DNA of 9,300 nt from assembly GCA_030550075.1 (NCBI GenBank), contig JAUQQB010000082.1, positions 1 through 9,300 of the forward strand, given 5' to 3'. Shown here in pieces: positions 5,526 to 9,300 of the stretch (within the stretch, counting starts at the first letter, position 1; every line of letters starts with the position of its first letter). Origin of the DNA: Chloroflexota bacterium. Lineage in GTDB: Bacteria > Chloroflexota > Anaerolineae > Thermoflexales > Thermoflexaceae. A model generated the notes under the pieces. The model was not told the DNA's origin. It ran no database searches and saw only the letters and a program-made list of their open reading frames with translations. The translations under genes were made by a program, and so were the position numbers.

Positions 5526-6530
5526 TCATTCCTCCACCACAGCTTCCACCTGCAGCGCCTGGAGGACCCGATCGATCGGGTTGATCAGGGTGGTGGTCTC
5601 CGAACCCGCGAAGAGCAGGCCGACCAGGCGGCCGTTCAGATCCAGGATCGCCGAGCCGGAGTCGCCCGGGGCGCTCATGGCCCCGGCCATCACCTGCCCC
5701 TGGAACGTCGCGATCCGCCCGTCGTAGTCCACGTTCGCGGTGACATCCACCTGAATGATCCGCCCGCGGGTATACTGCGTGGTTCGTCCGAACTTCTGGA
5801 CCTCCATCCCCAGGGTAGGGATCGCCACGCCTTTGGGGATGCCGATCTGGAGGATGGCAGGGGTGATATCGTTCGGGTTGAGGGGGCGAGCGATCGCGGC
5901 GTCGACTTCGTTGAAGACCGTCTGCCTCCGGACTGCCTGCAGACGATGGGAGGAACCAATGAGGCGCAGCAGCTCGTTCAGCCAGCGCACGAAGAGCTCC
6001 GCCCATGGGCATGTGGCGGGCTCATCGCTGAACCGGATAGGGACGAACGTCACCAGCTCTGCGATCTCATCGGCCACGGTGCCGCCATCGACCGGGCCGG
6101 GCTGTCGGATTCGATCGCCCGGCCGCCCGCGGTTGATCGCCGCAAGGACATGGTTGTTGCTCAGGATGAAGATATCGCTCCCGCGGCGCACCACGCAGCC
6201 GAAGGTCCCCGCGGTCACCAGCGGATGGCCGATGGAGACGCCCGGCGGGGCCGGGCGGTATCGGCGGGTGGGATCCTGAAAGGCGCGAAAGCGCCCGGTT
6301 TCGATCACATCCGTCGGTATGCCATCCAGCGTGGGAGGGATGAGATCCGAGGGAGCCAGCTGCGCGGCCGGAAGTTTCCGTTCCACCGAGACCACCACGC
6401 TGAGGACATTTAGCGTCTGGCCTCCTTTCACTTTATAGCCAATACCGACGCCGACGACGTTGCGGCGGGTCAACAAGCGAGAAAGATGGGCTGCTTTTGC
6501 CTGAGTTAGGGGCTGCCATTCAGGTGTCAT
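5526..6530 (-). CDS. Trypsin-like serine peptidase
   Basis: A 334-residue protein with a chymotrypsin-fold peptidase domain. The triad can be placed as H127 in SNNHVLA, D210 in NEVDAAIA, and S291 in GDSGSAI; the last is the classical nucleophile motif. An N-terminal beta-rich region (about 25-80) with VVGVGIGYK, the VVVSVERKLP strand and LDGIPTDVIE is typical of a bacterial family in which this domain precedes the peptidase. I see no signal peptide or membrane segment, so it probably acts in the cytoplasm. The ATG at 6530 has CAGGAG 7 bases ahead. It is 146 bp downstream of the second DarA-like gene and directly upstream of the Amt-like gene, with which it is likely translated in coupling. 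Substrate unknown; all three catalytic residues are present. Confidence 0.85.
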   Translation of the reverse strand: MTPEWQPLTQAKAAHLSRLLTRRNVVGVGIGYKVKGGQTLNVLSVVVSVERKLPAAQLAPSDLIPPTLDGIPTDVIETGRFRAFQDPTRRYRPAPPGVSIGHPLVTAGTFGCVVRRGSDIFILSNNHVLAAINRGRPGDRIRQPGPVDGGTVADEIAELVTFVPIRFSDEPATCPWAELFVRWLNELLRLIGSSHRLQAVRRQTVFNEVDAAIARPLNPNDITPAILQIGIPKGVAIPTLGMEVQKFGRTTQYTRGRIIQVDVTANVDYDGRIATFQGQVMAGAMSAPGDSGSAILDLNGRLVGLLFAGSETTTLINPIDRVLQALQVEAVVEE

Positions 6531-6676
6531 AGAATGGCTCCTGGAAAGAGATGGTTTGAGGCTGGGGAAGCCGCTCCAGCAGGCCTGGTTGCCGGTCGCC
6601 TCGTTAGCGCGGGGAGAGGTCCAGTTCCCCTTTCCGGCTTTCCTATCCCGGGAGAAGGCCCGATTCCCACAACGCG
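6531..6676. other. Gap between second DarA-like gene and peptidase
   Basis: On the minus strand this 146 bp gap separates the second c-di-AMP receptor-like gene from the peptidase. It contains the peptidase ribosome binding site and short GC-rich palindromic runs, but no terminator with a U-tract and no promoter I would defend. The four minus-strand genes could form one transcript or two. Confidence 0.4.
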
Positions 6677-6937
6677 CTAAAAGCGCTCGAAGCCCGCTAT
6701 ATTCAACACAATGGCGATCCCCCCCGGATCTCCCCGGATCTGCTGCCGGGCTTCCCGCAGAAGGCGGAGGGCGGTCTCCACCTGCTCATCCTCTACGCCG
6801 ATGAGTAGCGTGGTGCTGCCGCGGCGCAGGAAGCCTCCCGTGGAAGCCAGACGGGTCACCCGATAGCCCTGCGCGACCAGACGGTCGGAAGCCAGGATGG
6901 CTGCTTTCTCCGGCAACACGGCAAGGATCAGCTTCAT
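6677..6937 (-). CDS. Shortened DarA/PstA-like PII-family protein
   Basis: An 86-residue member of the cyclic-di-AMP receptor (PII-like) family, clearly a paralogue of the gene just upstream. MKLILA, GYRVTR (24-29), ASTGGFLR (31-38) and TTLLIGVED (42-50) are shared. It differs in three ways. The Asn of the GNTT motif is Ser41. The segment between the second helix and the last strand is about 20 residues shorter. The family's VEVGGATIFVL becomes GGIAIVLNI. These regions form the nucleotide site and long loop in DarA/PstA, so c-di-AMP binding may be altered or lost. Family membership is secure; ligand is not. The ATG follows a GGGGGCGT stretch 14 bases after the previous stop, so the two are co-transcribed. 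Confidence 0.85.
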   Translation of the reverse strand: MKLILAVLPEKAAILASDRLVAQGYRVTRLASTGGFLRRGSTTLLIGVEDEQVETALRLLREARQQIRGDPGGIAIVLNIAGFERF

Positions 6938-6951
6938 ACGCCCCCGGCCTC

Positions 6952-7272
6952 TCAGAGGGTTTCAAAGCGCTCGACGTCCAGGACGAAGATCGTAGCCCCG
7001 CCGACCTCGACTTCGATCATATGGGCCTGCAGAAGCCCGGTCGCCTCCACGGCCACCGGCAGATAACTGGTTCGAGTCCGGCAGCAACGCCGCAGGATCT
7101 CCACCACCTCCGGGACCTGAAAGTCCTCCACGCCGATCAGAAGGGTGGTGTTGCCCTGGCGCAGGAACCCCCCGGTGGAGGCGATGCGGGTCACGCGGTA
7201 GCCACGATCCACCAGCGTCTGAATGGTGGACGGGGCATCTTCGTCCTGGATAATGGCGAGGATCAACTTCAT
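6952..7272 (-). CDS. Cyclic-di-AMP receptor, DarA/PstA-like PII protein
   Basis: A 106-residue protein, close to the roughly 109 residues of the Firmicutes DarA/PstA proteins, which are PII-like trimers that bind cyclic di-AMP. Characteristic stretches are MKLILAIIQDED (1-12), GYRVTRIASTGGFLRQGNTT (24-43), LIGVED (45-50) and VEVGGATIFVLDVERF near the C-terminus. The Asn in GNTT (N41) matches a ligand-contacting residue in PstA. ATG 7272 is chosen over the in-frame ATG at 7302. It aligns with family N-termini, has GGGAG 8 bases ahead, and leaves room for a leader after the -10-like TACAAT at 7312-7317. It is the first gene of the minus-strand cluster. Confidence 0.9.
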   Translation of the reverse strand: MKLILAIIQDEDAPSTIQTLVDRGYRVTRIASTGGFLRQGNTTLLIGVEDFQVPEVVEILRRCCRTRTSYLPVAVEATGLLQAHMIEVEVGGATIFVLDVERFETL

Positions 7273-7311
7273 CAGGCCCGCTCCCGGATTGGGGTAAAGC
7301 ATTTTACGCCC

Positions 7312-7317
7312 ATTGTA
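7312..7317 (-). promoter_or_regulatory. Possible -10 box for the DarA-like cluster
   Basis: TACAAT on the minus strand would put the transcription start near 7305, giving a leader of about 33 bases before ATG 7272. No convincing -35 box lies 16-18 bp upstream, so this is tentative. Confidence 0.3.
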
Positions 7318-7432
7318 ACACAGCCCGCCTTCCTCTTCTGCGTAGATCAGAAGGGATAGCTAGGCCGGACGAGTCCCTCCCCAGCCTCCAGGAAGCCCCG
7401 CCACCGCATCTTTCCCTGACAGACGGAACGGG

Positions 7433-7438
7433 TATACT
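7433..7438 (+). promoter_or_regulatory. Possible -10 box for the DUF218 gene
   Basis: TATACT in GGGTATACTTTGG is a good -10 match about 30 bases before ATG 7468. The hexamer 17 bp upstream is TTTCCC, a poor -35. CTGACA is nearby but only 11 bp away, too close to pair with it. With the element at 7312-7317 this makes the 195 bp gap a divergent promoter region. Confidence 0.35.
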
Positions 7439-7467
7439 TTGGAGAAAACTCATCCAGGACGTTGTAT

Positions 7468-8082
7468 ATGCGCTGGGGACGTATAGGGGTTCTCATCACG
7501 CTAATTGTGGCGACGCCGCTGCTGGCCCGCCTCTATCTGTGGTTTCGAGGTGCCCCGCGGATTTACGAGCGGCCTGAAGAGGTTCCCGCGCAGCCCGTCG
7601 CCCTGATCCTGGGCGCTGGTCTGCGGGCTGACGGCTCCCCTACCGCCGTGCTGGCCGATCGGGTCCGGGCGGGCGTGGAGCTGTATCGCCTGGGGAAGGT
7701 GAAGGCCCTGCTCCTGAGCGGCGACGGGCGATCTTCCCCCTACTATAACGAGCCGGAAGCCATGCGGCGCCTGGCGCTGCGCCTCGGGGTCCCCGAACAG
7801 GCCCTCCGGGTCGACCCGGAGGGCCTGCGGACGCTGGAGTCGTGCCGGCGGGCGCGGGAGGTCTTCGGCTTCACCCGCGCCGTGGTGGTCACCCAGCGCT
7901 TCCATCTGGATCGAGCGCTATGGCTGTGCGATGCCGCGGGCATCGACGCGGTGGGTCTGGCCGCCGACCGCTCGCCCTATGGGCCTCGTCGGATCTGGTG
8001 GACGGCGCGGGAGATCCCGGCTTCCCTCAGCGCGCTGGCGGAAGGGCTTCTCCTGCGCCTCGGTCGTAAGGATAGCCGCTGA
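7468..8082 (+). CDS. SanA/YdcF-like DUF218 membrane-anchored protein
   Basis: A 204-residue protein with one N-terminal membrane anchor (about residues 5-26) after a positively charged start, then a DUF218 domain as in SanA/YdcF. Landmarks are VALILGAGLRADGSPTAVLADRV split over 44-66, the ALLLSGDG turn (80-87), YNEPEAMR (93-100) and VVVTQRFHLDRALWLC (139-154). The acidic and polar residues that DUF218 proteins share are kept. SanA-type proteins are linked to envelope barrier function in Enterobacteria; the biochemical activity is unsettled, so no reaction is assigned. ATG 7468 is preferred to TTG 7462, because CAGGA at 7455-7459 lies 8 bases before it. The 3' end overlaps convergent glpX. Confidence 0.85.
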   Translation: MRWGRIGVLITLIVATPLLARLYLWFRGAPRIYERPEEVPAQPVALILGAGLRADGSPTAVLADRVRAGVELYRLGKVKALLLSGDGRSSPYYNEPEAMRRLALRLGVPEQALRVDPEGLRTLESCRRAREVFGFTRAVVVTQRFHLDRALWLCDAAGIDAVGLAADRSPYGPRRIWWTAREIPASLSALAEGLLLRLGRKDSR

Positions 8083-9046
8083 TCCGCATCAGCTTGTCCC
8101 ACCGGTGATAGGCCTCCACGAACCGGATGGTCCCGGAGCGGGAGCGCATCACGATCGAATGGGTCCGGGCGCCATCCCCGGTGTAGCGCACCCCTCGCAG
8201 GATCTCCCCATCGGTGATGCCGGTGGCGGCGAAGAAGATGTTATCCCCCCGGACCAGATCGTCAGCGGTGAGGATGCGCTGAAGGTCATAGCCCATTTCG
8301 ATGGCGAAGCGACGCTCTTCCTCGTTCCGGGGCCACAGGCGGGCGTGGATTTCCCCGCCCAGGCATTTCAGGGCCGCGGCGGTGATCACCGCTTCCGGCG
8401 ATCCACCGATCCCAGCCAGCACATCGATGCCGGAATCCGGGAAGGCCGTCATCAGCGCCGCGGAGACATCGCCGTCGGTGATCAGCTTGATGCGAGCGCC
8501 TGCCGCGCGGACCTCGCGGATCAGCTCCGCATGGCGGTCGCGTTCTAAGATCACCACGGTGAGGTCATCGACATCCTTCCCTTTGGCCCGTGCGATCCGC
8601 TGTAAGTTCTCGGCGATCGGCGCGTCCAGATCGATGACCTCGCGGGCTTCCGGGCCGACGGCCAGCTTGTTCATGTAGACGATCCGCCCCGGGCTGAACA
8701 TGGTGCCCCGCTCGGAGAGGGCGACCACGGCGATCGCCCCGGGGCGGCCCAGGGCAAGCAATCGGGTGCCGTCGATGGGATCAACTGCGATATCCACCTG
8801 AGGCGGGCGGCCGTTCCCGATGCGCTCGCCGTTGTAGAGCATGGGGGCTTCATCCTTTTCCCCCTCGCCGATCACCACGACGCCATCCATATCGATGGAA
8901 CGGAGCATCAGCCGCATGGCCTCCACCGCCGCGCGATCCGCCGCATTTCGATCCCCCCGGCCCATCCAGCGGCCCGCGGCGAGGGCGGCGGCCTCAGTCA
9001 CCCGAACCAGCTCCAGGGCCAGGTTGCGATCCGGTTCCTGGGCCAT
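8027..9046 (-). CDS. glpX: Class II fructose-1,6-bisphosphatase (GlpX type)
   Basis: A 339-residue protein of the usual GlpX length. It hydrolyses fructose 1,6-bisphosphate to fructose 6-phosphate in gluconeogenesis; in some bacteria the same fold also acts on sedoheptulose 1,7-bisphosphate. Visible motifs: GDRNAADRAA (31-40); the metal-site GEGEKDEAPM (60-69), with acidic residues typical of the Li+-sensitive phosphatase superfamily; DPIDGT (89-94); the LITDGDV strand (188-194); GIGGSPEAVITAAALKCLGG (212-231); and GITDGE (276-281). ATG 9046 has GGGAGG 5 bases ahead. Nothing is missing. The last 56 bases overlap the end of the DUF218 gene on the other strand. Cytoplasmic and probably expressed alone. 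Confidence 0.95.
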   Translation of the reverse strand: MAQEPDRNLALELVRVTEAAALAAGRWMGRGDRNAADRAAVEAMRLMLRSIDMDGVVVIGEGEKDEAPMLYNGERIGNGRPPQVDIAVDPIDGTRLLALGRPGAIAVVALSERGTMFSPGRIVYMNKLAVGPEAREVIDLDAPIAENLQRIARAKGKDVDDLTVVILERDRHAELIREVRAAGARIKLITDGDVSAALMTAFPDSGIDVLAGIGGSPEAVITAAALKCLGGEIHARLWPRNEEERRFAIEMGYDLQRILTADDLVRGDNIFFAATGITDGEILRGVRYTGDGARTHSIVMRSRSGTIRFVEAYHRWDKLMRISGYPYDRGAGEALPPAR

Positions 9047-9069
9047 CCCTGCCTCCCTGTTAAGAGTTC

Positions 9070-9091
9070 TTTATATCCGAAGCCTATCATA
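9070..9091 (-). promoter_or_regulatory. AT-rich leader with candidate -10 boxes for glpX
   Basis: In a GC-rich surrounding, this short stretch reads on the minus strand as TATGAT (9086-9091) and TATAAA (9070-9075), 25-45 bases before ATG 9046. Either could be a -10 box. Neither has a clear -35 at the right distance, so the assignment is tentative. Confidence 0.35.
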
Positions 9092-9235
9092 AAATCTCCT
9101 CATAGCCACCCGGGGCTTCTCGCCGAAATCCGAACGAGATCTCCACCGCAGCAGATCCCAGGCCGCCCTCTTCGCTCTCTCCTCGCACCATAAGGCGGCG
9201 TAACGGCGTAGGGAGGAGGGACGAAGTGATTTTTG
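9092..9235. other. Intergenic stretch without a recognisable gene
   Basis: Between the glpX leader and the IS end I see no credible coding frame with a ribosome binding site, and no tRNA-like fold. It holds GC-rich sequence, including CCGCC and GGCGG runs that could pair weakly. Confidence 0.4.
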
Positions 9236-9300
9236 TAGGAGTTACGCAGTTGGTTTTCTCCTGGGGGTTTTGGGGGAGTCGCGCGCCGAAGGCCGCGACT
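9236..9300 (+). mobile_element. IS end at the right edge (element continues outside)
   Basis: TAGGAGTTACGCAGTTGG at 9236-9253 matches the ends at 2635-2652 and 3313-3330 at 15 of 18 positions each. It starts a new element running to the right. The following bases differ from both other ends, so it is a relative rather than a copy. No transposase is visible in the 65 bases available. Confidence 0.6.
9277..9300. repeat. Strong hairpin just inside the right-hand IS end
   Basis: AGTCGCG at 9277-9283 pairs with CGCGACT at 9294-9300. Inside it GCC pairs with GGC around a GAA loop, with a single unpaired C. The stem lies about 24 bases inside the 18-base IS terminus. It could be a subterminal transposition structure or an element that blocks read-through; the window ends here. 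Confidence 0.6.

Noticed and set aside
7273..7467. Possible c-di-AMP (ydaO-type) riboswitch ahead of the DarA-like genes
   Set aside because: The leader from the candidate start to ATG 7272 would be only about 33 bases, far too short, and the rest of the gap shows none of the conserved riboswitch segments I know.
1..9300. CRISPR array, tRNA or rRNA gene
   Set aside because: I found no regularly spaced direct repeats, no cloverleaf-like sequence with a T-arm consensus, and no ribosomal RNA signature.

Overview
The window reads as thermophilic, GC-rich Chloroflexota DNA, probably an Anaerolineae/Thermoflexus-like organism. This is inferred from gene content and protein style, because no rRNA is present. 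The support is a class II (GlpX) fructose-1,6-bisphosphatase, PII-like cyclic-di-AMP receptors, and a Pro/Thr-rich secreted-type protein of the kind common in that phylum. The window has two unlike halves.

Left part (1-4160) is an accessory region. It opens with the start of an ISKra4-type transposase running off the left edge, then the end of an unrelated IS element. A ThaI-type restriction endonuclease and a beta-class (TSPPY) DNA methyltransferase follow. The methyltransferase stop overlaps the start of a frameshifted, 3'-truncated ruvB. This block is visibly poorer in GC than the rest and so looks imported. An internally deleted IS4/IS701-type element (2635-3330) with intact inverted repeats cuts off ruvB. 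On its other side the IS cuts off a small minus-strand ORF. Beyond that lies a degraded secreted-type protein gene. The restriction-modification (R-M) block therefore sits between two related IS ends. The left IS end carries a near-consensus sigma-70 promoter (TTGACA, 17 bp, CATAAT) pointing into the endonuclease gene.

Right part (4183-9046) looks like stable chromosome. A minus-strand cluster reads, in transcription order: a DarA/PstA-like c-di-AMP receptor, a shortened second copy of it, a trypsin-like serine peptidase, and an ammonium-transporter-like membrane protein. The last two overlap or abut at ATGA. The transporter has lost both pore histidines that define the Amt family. Pairing an Amt-like protein with PII-superfamily proteins recalls amtB-glnK, but with a c-di-AMP-type PII protein. 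Divergent from this cluster is a SanA/YdcF-like (DUF218) membrane-anchored protein, whose 3' end overlaps the 3' end of convergent glpX by 56 bp.

The right edge (9236-9300) begins another IS end of the same terminal type, followed by a strong hairpin. I see no tRNA, rRNA, CRISPR array or riboswitch. The two most interesting signals are the IS-promoted, IS-bracketed ThaI-type R-M module with its ruvB passenger, and the DarA-DarA'-peptidase-degenerate Amt cluster.
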